A stretch of DNA of 64,000 nucleotides from Cryptomeria japonica (lineage: Eukaryota; Streptophyta; Pinopsida; Cupressales; Cupressaceae), in the NCBI RefSeq assembly GCF_030272615.1, contig NC_081413.1:565951010-566015009 (forward strand), written 5' to 3'. The number at the start of each line of letters is the position of its first letter. Position 1 is the first letter of the stretch. Of the stretch, positions 33,451-45,059 are shown piece by piece. Made by a program: the position numbers and the translations under genes. Under the pieces are notes generated by a model, which saw nothing but the letters and a program-made list of their open reading frames with translations, did no database searches and was not told the origin of the DNA.

Positions 33451-33922
33451 TGTTGGTGTAATTATTTATTCATCTTGGATATAATTACACTTTACTTAAG
33501 TTTACTTAGGTACATGCACCACATAGTAGTTTGTATATGAGACACTTAGGGAGATGTGCATACATTGAGAGTGTGTATGTAGGAGAATTTCCATCTTTTA
33601 TGGTGTGATCTTGTTGTTACTTTATCATATCCACTTATTATGGAGTGATAATTCCACCTTCGGTGGGTGATCCACCTCATGTGGAATATTTTACTATTTC
33701 TCCTAGCTACCCCTACCTACCCTTGCATCTCATTGAGCCACATGTCATCATTGTGTGCTCTCTTGTCTCTTAGCCTTATCTTTATAAGCAGGCTTATCCT
33801 ACATTGTATGTAACAACAACGAACCACAACTTGATGATCCAGTTGATCACATTTTGCATCATTGATAGGAATACCATTTATTCTTGTCACATTTTGTTCT
33901 CTCTTATTTGTGCTTTCCATTT
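33451..33922 (+). repeat. 3' LTR of element 1, end truncated
   Basis: Matches 31028-31499 of the 5' LTR closely up to gtgctttccattt, then diverges. The final ~26 bp (cctctagatc... to ACACA) are missing and replaced by an unrelated 70-bp stretch before the next LTR at 33993. Confidence 0.8.
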
Positions 33923-33992
33923 TTATTTTTTTATGCAATAAGAACAAGAGTTGTAGTGCTCTGGATCTACTTTCTATTTTTTTTATTTTTTT

Positions 33993-34464
33993 TGTGAGAT
34001 TTTGCCAAGATCTAGAGGCAATGGAAAGAATAAATAAGAGAGAACAAAATAGATGATAGAAATAAACTATATTCTATTAAGAAAATACTGATCAACTAGA
34101 TCATTACATGTTACATACAATGAATATGAGCCTACTTAAATAGGCAAGGCTACATGGATATGTGATCACACAAACATGACATGTGGTTCAATAAGAAACA
34201 AGGGTAGGTAGGAAATAGATGTGGTAGGTAAGAGAAACAATAAAATATTCCACACGAGGTGGGATTATCACTCCACAATAAGTGGATATGATAGAGTAGT
34301 AACAAGATCAACACCATAAAAGGTGGAAATTCTCCTACACACACTATCCCAATGTGGCACAAACAACCAAGTGTCTCATACACAAACTCCTATGAAATGT
34401 ATTTCCTAAATAAGCTTAAGTAAAGTGTAATAATATCCAAGATGAATAATTATTTACACCAACA
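33993..34464 (-). repeat. 3' LTR of element 2
   Basis: On the plus strand begins TGTGAGATTTTGCC and ends CACCAACA. It is the inverted counterpart of the element 1 LTRs. The adjoining cccccccctt (34465-34474) is the complement of the polypurine tract. Confidence 0.8.
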
Positions 34465-35524
34465 CCCCCCCTTAAGTGCAACTTAGGGGAATGAACTAAA
34501 GTCTACAATGCAACTAAGCAATGCAAGATGGGTCCCAAATACAAGGCCATGTTAGGTACCCATGTACAAATGCAAATGCAATCTCCCATAAAGCGAGGAA
34601 ATAGAGAAAAACCCAATGGGAAAAAACCCTCCCCCAAAAGAGAGATGATGAAAGCACACAATGCTCTCAATGATGAATGAGAAGAACAAAAGATGTCCCC
34701 CCCATAAGAGAGAAGAAGAGACCATAAAGCCCTCCCTCAATGTCAAATCTCTTGCTCCCCATAAGGAAGAAAAAGAGTCAATGTTGCACCAATAATGTGA
34801 AAGTGTGACAAAACTAGGTACCAAGTCGATGACGATGAATCACTCGCTACAACAAAATGAAGATCAGGCATGGAGACAACCTACTTTGAGCATCATCTGG
34901 ATACTCATAAACAACATAAATACTAGTACAATCCAAGTCTCACAAGAGGCATGCACAAATGTGTAAAATCTAAGTCTCAACTGGATCCATGCACCAAGTC
35001 TCACAAGATATTCCTAATCTACGTGTACAAGAGGATTATATCAAATAGTCAACAATGACAAGATACAAAGAGGTGTGGTACTTTATGATAGTGCGAGTAC
35101 AACATTGCTCAAGCAAGAGCATACATCATGATAAAATATTCAAATGTGGAAACATGAAAATGATGCCACCAATAAAGAATCCATGTAGAATACTGTAGAT
35201 GAAGATGCCTCTGAATGGAATTTCACCAAGAGATATAAATGAACAACTGACCCCCCATAAAAAGATCATGTTGGCACTTGCAAATAATGTCAAAGTGGAC
35301 TTCTAATTTCAATGATTACAACTTTTCAAAATGAGATATAAGAGACTTCAACAAATACTGCTAGTGATCTAAATTGAGATCCAAGCAAAATACAAGTACC
35401 AAATAGGCCAAAAAATTACCAAATACTAAAAGTAAAATTTCTACTCAAAATCACTACAAACTAATGGCAGATTATGAAAGTAGATAAAAAATTATGCACT
35501 TTAAAAAAAACGGCACCTGAAAAG

Positions 35525-35893
35525 TGTTAGAGTAATTGGGTCTTTACTTGATTAATTAAACAATATTTGTTTAATTCTTTAAGTTCCCAATTATCTTCTT
35601 ACACTTAAGCTAACATTAGGTGCATATTAATTAATTATTTTATTAATTATTATGTGCAAGCCTAGGGTTTTCCCTTTTTAGGGTTTCTTGACCTATTAGA
35701 GGTTATTTTTTCTTTTCATTGTATTATCTTTTCACAATACTTTTTTGGTGAATTAGAGCTCTCATATTTTGAGAATATTTTTCCTATGTTTTGTGTGTTC
35801 TTTAGATTATTACTTCATTGCTTCTCCTTGTAACAGGTTATTCAGCTTGCAGAAGATCTTTAGACTCCTGTGGTGTTGTATTTCTCAACTCCA
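35525..35893 (+). repeat. 5' LTR of the third LTR element
   Basis: 369 bp, TG...CA ends, unrelated in sequence to the LTRs on either side. The downstream edge is fixed by the primer site, and the upstream edge by TGTTAG after a switch from element 2 sequence at 35524. Confidence 0.65.
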
Positions 35894-37000
35894 ATATGGT
35901 ATCAGAGCTCAAATTTGCAGCTATTTGTTCTTGTTTTTGAGAATTTTGCATTAGAAGCAGATCTGGGATTTTAGGCATTTTTTGTGTGCTTAGGGTTAAG
36001 GTTTTTTTCTGAGCACTTTGGGCCTAAATGGACCTCACCATCGTGCTCAGAAGGCCCAAAAACCCCTATAGTCATATAAAATTTGTCCATTTTTTACTCT
36101 TGAGCATCTGGGTGATTTTTTTTTCTCCCAACCAAGTCGTATGACTCTAACACAAAAATCGAGAAAAAAACACATGCAGGCCAGATTTTTGATTTTTTTT
36201 TTTAAAATCACAAAAAAAGTAAAAAATCAAAAAGCAATTCGAAAAAAAAAGGAAGGAGAAAAGGAAATTTTTTTAGTTTTTGGGCACCAGACCTGACTGT
36301 CCGATAGCGTACGACACCTGCGGACTAGTCAGGTCGGCCCCACTGGCCCCGCCATCCCTCCGGCCACCTCGACCCCCATCGGCTGCGTACTCCGGCAGCC
36401 CCCACCAGCCCCGACCCCTCACTGGCTGTCCCCTCTGGCAACCCTGCCACCTCTCCGACCCCGCGCCACCGCCAATGCTGCTCCTCGGCCAATAGCTCCG
36501 CTCCGCCTGGGGTGCACCACCTTTGCCTGGCCCGAGCCCCTCCTCCGCCTGGTCCTCCGCCACCACCTCCTCCTCTCTAGTCTTTTGAGAGGGGGTTGGT
36601 TTTTTTGTCCTAGATTGCGCATCCGAAGTCAGATTTTGGCGAACGAATAGGCGTCGGAAAGCTGGTTCCGAGCCGGACGTCGTGGATTTGGATTTTTTTA
36701 CCAAATATTCTGTTTGACTATACTTTTTACCAGTCAAAGTCAAGCTTCCTTTTTTGCACTTCCGAGGCTGTAGAATGGGCAAACAGACTCCGTTTTTCGA
36801 AAACAAATAGGCATTGGAAAGCTCTCAGAATGCTTTATTCAGATTTGTGATCTTCTTTCTCAAAATTTTCACCAGGAACATGAGATATCAGTTTGAAGTT
36901 TTTTTGCTTATGCACTACTTCCTTCTCAGCAGTTTGTACTAGGGCTTGGGTTTATCTATTGTGTGGGGGTGTTTTTTTTCTTGCTTTCTCTCATTTATAT
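35525..37000 (+). mobile_element. 5' part of a third LTR element (Copia-type leader) nested in element 2
   Basis: A different LTR (35525-35893; begins TGTTAGAGTAATTGGG, ends actCCA) is followed after three bases by the primer site TGGTATCAGAGC (35897-35908). The leader that follows shares the phrase ctcagaaggcccaaaaaccc with element 1 (36048 versus 31812), so the families are related. It includes a GC-rich block at about 36285-36590. The right boundary is unclear (about 37000-37090), and no coding region or second LTR is present: a truncated insertion. Confidence 0.65.
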
Positions 37001-37615
37001 CAGATATCAAGGACACCAAAACTCTCAAAACAAACAAACCCTTGTGCATCTTCTGTCTATTCTGAAAGATCACATAATATAAAACAAACTAACAAGCAGG
37101 TACAGGTGCAGGTGCATTGTTTTTTTCTCAACTACAATAAAAAGGAGTCCATATGAGCCTAAACGAAGCCTCCAAAGTTGTAAAATTCAGGATTTCACTT
37201 TTTTCAAAAACACCTGTATCCAAAAATTAGAAAAATATTGCACCACCATACAGATAACAAAATTATACCCCAAAACAAAAACAATTGCTCGAAAAAATGA
37301 GTCCAAATGAGTGACATATCACTATTTAAAAATTGTCTGCAAAATTATAATTTCTGGAAAATTTCCGCCATAGCTTCAAACTTCAAATGCCTCAAGATTT
37401 GGCCTCTGAAGTCTGATTTGGAAGAAACAAAAGGCAAAACTAACTTTCTTGGACCTCCTCAATCCAATGGTGACCTCAGATTTGACTCATCAAGCTTCAA
37501 TAATAACCTAGAATAGAAAGATCCAAAATATACAACCCCAAATAGCATCAAATTTCTCTTAATTGACAAACCAATGACACTCTAATGGCTTTGATACCAT
37601 GTGAGATTTGGTCTA

Positions 37616-37627
37616 GCTCTGATACCA
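37616..37627 (-). promoter_or_regulatory. Primer-binding site of element 2
   Basis: The plus strand gctctgatacca is the complement of TGGTATCAGAGC and abuts the LTR at 37628. A degenerate second copy of the primer-LTR junction (ggctttgataccatgtgagatt) lies just left at about 37587-37608. Confidence 0.8.
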
Positions 37628-38119
37628 TGTGATATTTTGCCAAGATCTAGAGGAAATGGAAAGCATAAATAAGAGAGAACAAAATAGATGATAGAAATAA
37701 ATTGTATTCTATCAAGAAAATACTGATCAACAGGATCATTACATGTTACATACAATCAATATGAGCCTGCTTATATAGGCAAGGCTATATTGATATGTGA
37801 GCACACAAACATGACATGTGGTTCAATAAGAAACAAGGGTAGGTAGGAAATAGGTGTGGTATGTAGGAGAAACAATAAAATATTCCACATGAGGTGGATC
37901 AACCACCAAAGGTGGAATTATCACTCCACAATAAGTGGATATGATAGAGTAGTAACAAGATCAACACCATAAAAGGTGGAAATTATCCTACACACACTAG
38001 ATCCCAATGTGGCACAAACACCCAAGTGTCTCATACCCAAACTACTATGAAATGCATTCCCTAAGTAAACTTAAGTAAAGTGTAATAATATCCAAGATGA
38101 ATAATTATTTACACCAACA
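37628..38119 (-). repeat. 5' LTR of element 2
   Basis: 492 bp; on the plus strand starts TGTGATATTTTGCC and ends CACCAACA. Nearly identical to 33993-34464 except for small indels (one includes aggtggatcaaccaccaaagg, absent from the 3' LTR). Confidence 0.8.
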
Positions 38120-38318
38120 ATTTTGTTTTAAAATAGTGGAGATTAAAGGTTTAAAAAAGGGTGAGCACACAAAGTGGTCCTAGTTTTGTTTTTTTTAAAT
38201 AGTATCTGGTGTGCTCCCACTAAAATGTTGATATTTCTTTAGAATTTTAAAAATTTCTCGAGTGAGAAATTAGCTAATAACATGAAGTTTATGCTATATT
38301 TTTTGGCTAAATTTTTTA

Positions 38319-38321
<3 letters not shown>

Positions 38322-38355
<34 letters not shown>

Positions 38356-38417
38356 ATATATACATATATATGTATATATATGTATATATATACATATATA
38401 TACATATATACATATAT

Positions 38418-38458
<41 letters not shown>

Positions 38459-38515
38459 TGTATATGTATATATATGTATATATATATATGTATATATATG
38501 TATATATATATATAT
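38322..38515. repeat. (TA)n/(TATG/TATACA)n microsatellite
   Basis: A 194-bp run of alternating TA with interspersed G and C. Frames across it read as Tyr/Ile-rich peptides and are not genes. Confidence 0.95.
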
Positions 38516-39224
38516 TAATAATTTTCATAGTGGGCACATTTTGAAAAATAAAAAATTAATTGCTTCAAATTTTGATGAACAAGTATAAAATTATACCTAT
38601 ATTACCAGATGTTGGTTTTTGACAAAAAGGACACATTAACAAAAGAAATTAAAGATGAAAACCTTAACATTATCAAAATATGAAAAAAATAATATGGTTA
38701 GATAGCTAAGAGATAACTTATAACATCATCATAGTATTTATGACTTGTGATTTTGGTCAATGAATTCATATCTTGTTGCACATTGGATTGCCGCTACGAA
38801 TTATCTTGGAATTGTTCGTATGACTAGAATATCTCCATATCCAATTGGAATTTTGAGAGAATATGGTTTCAAAAAAGATAGTCTTTTGAATTATGAGAGC
38901 CTTGGCTAAAGCCCAAAATATTAAAATAATTTAGAAACAACGATAAAGATTTGCCATTGGTATGCATAGAATGTAATTTGTGAGGTTAGTAGTGATTCCA
39001 CTCTTTGATAGCTTATAGTGGAAATCTTGCTAAGAATAGTACAAAGGGGATTTGAACACTAACCTTATTCTTCTAAATTAATCTTTTGTTATATTTTTTC
39101 AAAATATTTTTGGATAGGTTAAAACGTTATTGCTTAAATTCAATTTTTAAATAATAGATTGAATAAAATAAATTTAAATATTTATTATTTTAAATATTTA
39201 CATTGTTTATATAGGATACGATCT
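38516..39224. other. AT-rich region, nothing recognised
   Basis: No open frame, repeat or signal stands out. Confidence 0.5.
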
Positions 39225-39803
39225 TGTTGGTACATATTTTGAGTCTGTAGATATAGTTATGTCCCTCCCAAGCATGGTGGTGCCTTTGCAGGTGATTGCT
39301 CCTAATGGTCATGATGCAAATGATTCATCTAATAGTGTGGACTCGTCTCCTTTAGATGAGGGACCTAGCGATTGATTTCTTTGTCCTTGACGGTTTTTCA
39401 TGCTCAGTTATTTTGATACTACTTGCATAGGCCTTTTGTACTTGGCCCTAGATCATTTTTGTATGGGTTGGGTTTTTTTTTTACCCAAGCTTGGGATTGG
39501 GCGATTTTTTGTCTAGATGGAGAGGTTTGGGGTTGAATCACATACTCTCCTTGTATCATCATGCTATTATATGTATGGGTGGGTTTGGATCTCTTCTTCG
39601 GATTGGGTTTCTGCATCTGCCTACAATGTTGCAATTTTGTTTCTGGAGACATAATAGTTTATTAGGTTTCTTATGAGTGAGATTAGAGGTTTTCTTTGCC
39701 TAGTTCTTTCCTACCAGTGCTCTTTGAACCAAGATTGTAAAAATTATATTAATAATTAATAAAATTTAGTGGTTTCTACCACTTTTATTAAAAAAAAAAA
39801 ACA
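39225..39803 (+). mobile_element. 3' end of a LINE-like retroposon
   Basis: A coding tail (ESVDIVMSLPSMVVPLQVIA then SVDSSPLDEGPSD and TGA near 39375) is followed by a ~400-bp 3' UTR-like stretch and ends in a run of A (39789-39803). This shape fits a 5'-truncated non-LTR retrotransposon. I see no RT motif, so the assignment rests on the poly-A end and composition. Confidence 0.4.
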
Positions 39804-42800
39804 TATTTAATAGAATTTAATTATTTTTTCTCAAATACAATGAATTGTATGATTTTAATGTATCATAATGTAATCATTTCAATTTTTAGAGTTTTTGAAT
39901 AAATGAATATGAAGTTATATAATGTGCAAAATGCTTTTGAAAATATCTTTTTTTAATTTTTGCATCAATGTTTCAAATCATATTATCAATACACTACAAA
40001 TAAAATAAAAAGAAATAAAATGAAACTCATCAACAACTATTTGTCATGATCTAGAATATATCTATAATTAAAACCAATGAAAATGAGAGCACAAATTACA
40101 TTATAAAAATTAAGATGTAATGTGAGATGTTATATGTAATTGCAAATAATTTAGAATAGGAGTATCTTGCAATTAGTTTAGATATAAATTAAATATCAAT
40201 GAAGAGGTGGAAGGATTTCAAGAAACATTTTAAAAATAAACAAAATATATTAATTATATTATTTTATTTTTATAATAATAATATTGTTTGTTATATTTTT
40301 ATTATTATATTATTCTTTTTTTATTATTTTATTTATATTCATATCAATATTATCCCAAATAATAATGACATTCCCCCATTTTTCACTCATATTTTTCAAT
40401 ATTATTTTTGCTTCTCCTTATAATTTTAATTTCATATCCATTTAAAATAAATTAAATACAATTCCTAATTTGCAATCAATGGAAATGAAAATGAAAAAGC
40501 TATAATTCATCTTTAAGTTGCCCTACTTCATTCACATTTATGTGAATGATTATTTAATCACTTGTATACACCACAACCAAAGTGCATAAAAATCACAAGC
40601 TTCCATTAAATATTGATTACTACATAATCTTATAATTCTAAACCTTATTTGTGTTTATATGTACAAACAAAAATAATTTTCTATATGTTCCTAGCACATA
40701 AAAATACATTGACACAAATTATTATGATTTGATTTTGTAACAGTTTGATGATACCTGATTAAATATTGACCTCAAAATTGTTTAGGTATTCAGTTTAAAT
40801 TTGAAATTATTCAACATTAAAAAAGATAGTTAAGTAATAAATTTTACATTTAGATCAAACTTGCATGCATAAAAATATTTATTCTATGTAAATTAATGCG
40901 TACCCTATTCATGAATTCAACATTTGTGTGAAAAATGATTTGTAAAGTTTTGATTCTCAATTTGTTACAAAAGTGATGATGAATTTTTTTAAAAGTAATT
41001 TGTCGATCATAAGAATATTTTATTTTCCTAAAACTCATAAAAAGGAATAGAAGACTTTGATGTGCTCATAATTTGAAGGCTACATACACAAGGACATTAT
41101 TATACAATTATTATGTAAGTAGAAGTCACATTAGAGATACATAAGAATACAAAGTCAACTATGACCCATACAATAGTGATGTTGCCATAAATGTTAACTA
41201 AAGAAGACATTTTGAACATGCTTTGAACACCATAGAAAATAATGAAGAAGTAGTGGTGCCAAATAACAAAATAGAGATTGATGAAAACCAAACCAAAAAT
41301 GGCACAACATACACATCATGGATTCTAAAAACATTTTCTAATTTAAAACATTTTGTACAATTTATATTTTTAAATTAAGTTGCATTCATTTGTATTTATA
41401 TTTTTCTATTTCAAAATCAATTCATATATATTATAAAAAAATATCACTAATAAATATAGTTTTTACATTCTATGATTCATACCCCCAATATATAATTTAG
41501 AGTATATTTTTCTATCAACATAACCATTGTAACTCTTATTGATGAAAGTGCTAGTTTTTTTTTTCCATGGTGGTTAGAATGGTGAGATATGACGAATATT
41601 TCTATGCATTTAATATTATAATTTTTGTCTTGATGTTTATTAACGTAAAGATATCTGTGTCCACCAATTTTAGAGAACTTATTCCTCCCCTTCATTAGCA
41701 AAATAAATAATAATATATGATGACAATAGATTTATATAGTATTTTGATCGAGTATTTCATCTTAGTGCATTTTTGCCAGCCACTCAATAGTACACGATTG
41801 ATTACCTTGACATCAAATATAGTCTTAAATCACACAATAAGTAACATATTAAACCGAGAAAACTTTGAATATTTAATACTTTTAAATTAACACAATTGAA
41901 ATACAATAAATAAGACACTGTTATACCATAGAAAATTCCTCATGTCTCAACAAAACTAGTCATGAATCTCATAAAAGTAAGATAAGTATGACAAATAAGA
42001 CAATGTTATAATATCATGCATTTAAGTAGGTAATAGAGTTGATGTGGGACTAAAGATATCTACTGAAAGAAGAATTTATCTACAATGGCGATTTTGTTGC
42101 CTCGATAATTTTGTAAACCGCGTGCATTGAGCATAACAATATAGTAGTCTAAGGTTTATGAATGAATAAATAGTAATTTGGTTTAGTGTTCCAATATGAT
42201 CCTTAAATATTTGATGATAACTAAATTAGTAGAGATAAAGTAGGTAATACATGTTGTAGGTGAATATTCCATATGACAATTATTTGTTTTTTAAAGCGGT
42301 TATGTTTTTATACAAATGCGAATAAATTCATTTATAAAAAATTAAATGTTCAATCAATCATAACGTAGAAAAATTATTTTTTGATGGTTTTAACTTTCAT
42401 AATTTATAATATTTAAAAATAAACATTTATCCTATATAAAATTAAAATTTATTTCAACATAATTTTTTTTCATGATTTCAGATTAGGTCATAAATAGTAT
42501 AATAATAATTGAGTGGGTGGACTTTATGTTGAGTTGGGTGAACATAAACACTCTCCAATGGTATGTTATCCCAACATGCCCAAACTCATATACAATGTGG
42601 GGTGGGGTAGGGGTATTATGTATAGATGGATGTCATCGATAGTTACATCAGCAATTAATAAACTAAGCTAGGAGTAGGTGGCTTTTCCACCACCCACCGA
42701 AAGAAAGAGAAAGTTTTTTTTTCTCAATCTCAAATCCATGTTGTTTTTGGGCCCAACTTATTTTATGTTTGATTAAGTTCTTGTTGCACTTGCATCTTAG

Positions 42801-43195
42801 ATACACATTGCAACTCCATAACTATATTGCAATTGTTTTTTTTTTTTAATATTTTAACTAACTCCAACTTCTAGTACGTTCATATATGTTTAAAAATAAA
42901 ATATATATTTAAGAGAAATTAAGATACATAACATAATAAACTAAAAAAATAGTTTAAATTTGTTTACGCGATTTCTCAATCACTTGTACTTCTCATAAAT
43001 CCATTTATAAGATTTCAAAATGTTTAAAGCAATCATAATGTAGAGAAATGTTTTTCCCAATTTACAAAGTTAGAAAATAAACATCTTAACTCTACAAAAT
43101 TAAAATTTATTTGAAAATGCAAAAAAATAATGACTTCATTAGTCCACAAATAATTTAATAACGACTAATTAGAGTATTATCTTATTCTAAGTAGT
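39804..43195. other. AT-rich region, nothing recognised
   Basis: About 3.4 kb of very AT-rich DNA. Open frames of 60-75 codons on both strands have low-complexity Phe/Ile/Tyr/Asn composition and no family resemblance. Confidence 0.55.
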
Positions 43196-44868
43196 ATCCC
43201 TCAATGAAGCCGCATTTCATGGCGAGCGGGAGCGTGAGTGTGAGCGGGATGAGGGCTAGGGTCTCCTTTGATGAAGAAGCGACAGGGGAGGCTGATGAGG
43301 AGGATGGAGATAACCTTGTTGCTAAAACGAGTGTAGCTGAGGTGGGTGCTGGTATGTCATGGGCTATTATTGATTTTGATGCTTCCCTTGGTCCTCGCTT
43401 TGTAGTTTGTCATTCTCTGCTCCTTCTTGATCTCTTAGAGTGTGATGGTGGAGGTAGAGATGGGGCTTCTGGATTCTATGGTTTCCTAGGGTGCATCTGC
43501 TCTCTCTAGGCTAGTTGTGGTTAGATTTGTTGTATCTTTTGGAAGTTTGAGGCACTCCCTCTGATTTGGGACCTAGGTGGATCTTTTGCAATAGGGGTCT
43601 TCATAGGGCTTGTGTGCTCTCCCTTCCCCTTGAGTTGTCTTCTTTGATTGGGATGGGATATTCTACTGGATGTTTCTTTGCTCCTTCTCTTGGAGGCAAT
43701 GTCTTTTCTAGAACCCTAGTTCAAGGCCATGAGGGTGGGGATGCCCTTTTTTCTTCTAGTGCCTTTTCCCCTCTTTCTTTTGATTGATCTGGTAGGCCCT
43801 TTGGAGTTTCTTTTAGTTCTTTTGGACATTGTTTCACCTTGGAGTTTGTTGGAAGAATCTATGAGGGGTTGTCTTAGCCCTTTGGGAGAATTTTGTGGGC
43901 CTTTGTTCTTCTCCCTCCCTTGTCTATTAGAGGTGACCATGTCTTCTATTGAGGTGGAAATGTGGAGGAGGGGAGAGGGTTGGCTTTTGCTAGTTGTGAG
44001 AGAGTATTGTTTGTTGTCTATCTACCTTATTCCACGTCCTATTGACGTGGTCATCTTTCCTATTGAGATGGGGGAGATGGAGTGATGGGGCTTTTTGACT
44101 GCTGATGTTGTTCGTGCTACTAGCTGAGGCTGTTGGCTTATTCTCTCAAAGGTGTCTTCTCAGATGGGTCTAGAACTTTCTCATCTCAGACTCCCAGTTG
44201 GTTCTATGGCCAAGGGTCTTCTTGTTGTATCTTGGTTTGGCCTTTTTATTTTAGTTTTTGGATGTTGTGTCTTTCCTAGATGCTGGTAGTTTTCAAGGGC
44301 CCAACCTGGCTAGTAATGGCTCTTGTTTTTGGTTAAGGACAAGTTATGCTCTTGGTGACCTGATTTCTTTGTAGGTGGTTTGGGGATCCTAGGAATCCCT
44401 TTGCTAGTTTTGGGTGCCAGTTCAAAACCTAGACTCAAGGTTTGGGGAGCCTTTCAAAACCCTTTGTATCCAAACTGGGTATGTATAGTTAAATATTGTA
44501 TTCCAAAGTTTATGTTTGTGGTTATGGGTGCCTGGATTCACCCATGGATGCAATTGTAGGATAAGGGTGCCTATGTCTTACCCTTGCATTCATTCTTGGG
44601 GCTAATCTTTTCAGTCTTGGTTTTGGTAGGCCTATTGGATTTTTGATGTTTATTCTTTTTAGCAGCCTTGTTTTTCTTTAGTTGGCCGTTGTTGTGTCAA
44701 TTGTGTTGGTTTTTTGGCTATGGTTTTCTCCATGAATATTTTTGAGCATCCTTCTTCATTGGGTTCTAGATCCCGGTAAAATCTATTTGGTTTCAGGTCC
44801 CTTCAAAACCTGTTGTAAGGGGTTTTAGGTCCCCTTAAAACCTATTTTTCCTTAATCAAAAATACATT
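43196..44868 (+). mobile_element. 3' portion of a LINE-like retroposon
   Basis: Base composition changes sharply at about 43200 to G/T-rich. The stretch starts with a possible coding remnant (open from 43204 to 43509) and ends with a 3' UTR-like region finishing ttaaaacctatttttcctta and an A-rich tail. The same terminal words recur in the short tail at 11065-11148, showing that this 3' end belongs to a repeated family. No RT motif is present and no target duplication was found. Confidence 0.45.
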
Positions 44869-45059
44869 TTATAAGCAATTATTGAACTCTACCATGACAA
44901 TAATATGTGGTTGGTTGTTTTAGCGGTAGAAAATTATTAAGGATGGGGATTTTCCATTGTACATGGAAAGGAATATAAGAATATAGTTACATTTAACGTG
45001 ATGTGTCTTATTTTGATTAGTTAAAAGTGGGTTAGGTCCATACCATTACATATCCATAA

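Larger units (their letters stand above)
31028..33922 (+). mobile_element. Non-autonomous LTR retrotransposon, element 1 (plus strand)
   Basis: Two direct LTRs (31028-31525 and 33451-33922) flank 1.9 kb. The primer site TGGTATCAGAGCC starts at 31526 with no spacer, which fits initiator tRNA-Met. A polypurine tract aaggggggg directly precedes the 3' LTR. No gag, protease, integrase or RT reading is present; internal open frames are not recognisable. It is therefore a non-autonomous (LARD/TRIM-like) element, probably mobilised by Copia proteins given the tRNA-iMet primer. The 3' LTR lacks its last ~26 bp. Confidence 0.8.
33993..38119 (-). mobile_element. LTR retrotransposon, element 2 (minus strand, same family)
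   Basis: The minus-strand LTRs are 38119-37628 (5') and 34464-33993 (3'), of the same family as element 1. The primer site lies at 37627-37616 and the polypurine tract at 34473-34465, both in correct order. Internal sequence 34466-35520 is homologous, inverted, to 32600-33450 of element 1, and 37440-37600 to 31545-31700. No gag-pol reading was found. It is interrupted by part of another element from 35525 to roughly 37000. Confidence 0.8.

Noticed and set aside
36273-36806. 177-codon frame on the minus strand, Gly/Arg-rich
   Set aside because: It is antisense to the GC-rich leader of the third LTR element and has no recognised domain.
38316-38588. Several overlapping open frames on both strands (Tyr/Ile-rich)
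   Set aside because: They are translations of a (TA)n-type microsatellite and have no coding content.
43204-44085. Possible host gene with moderate GC frames
   Set aside because: The segment ends in a LINE-type 3' tail shared with another locus, and the frames resemble no known protein.
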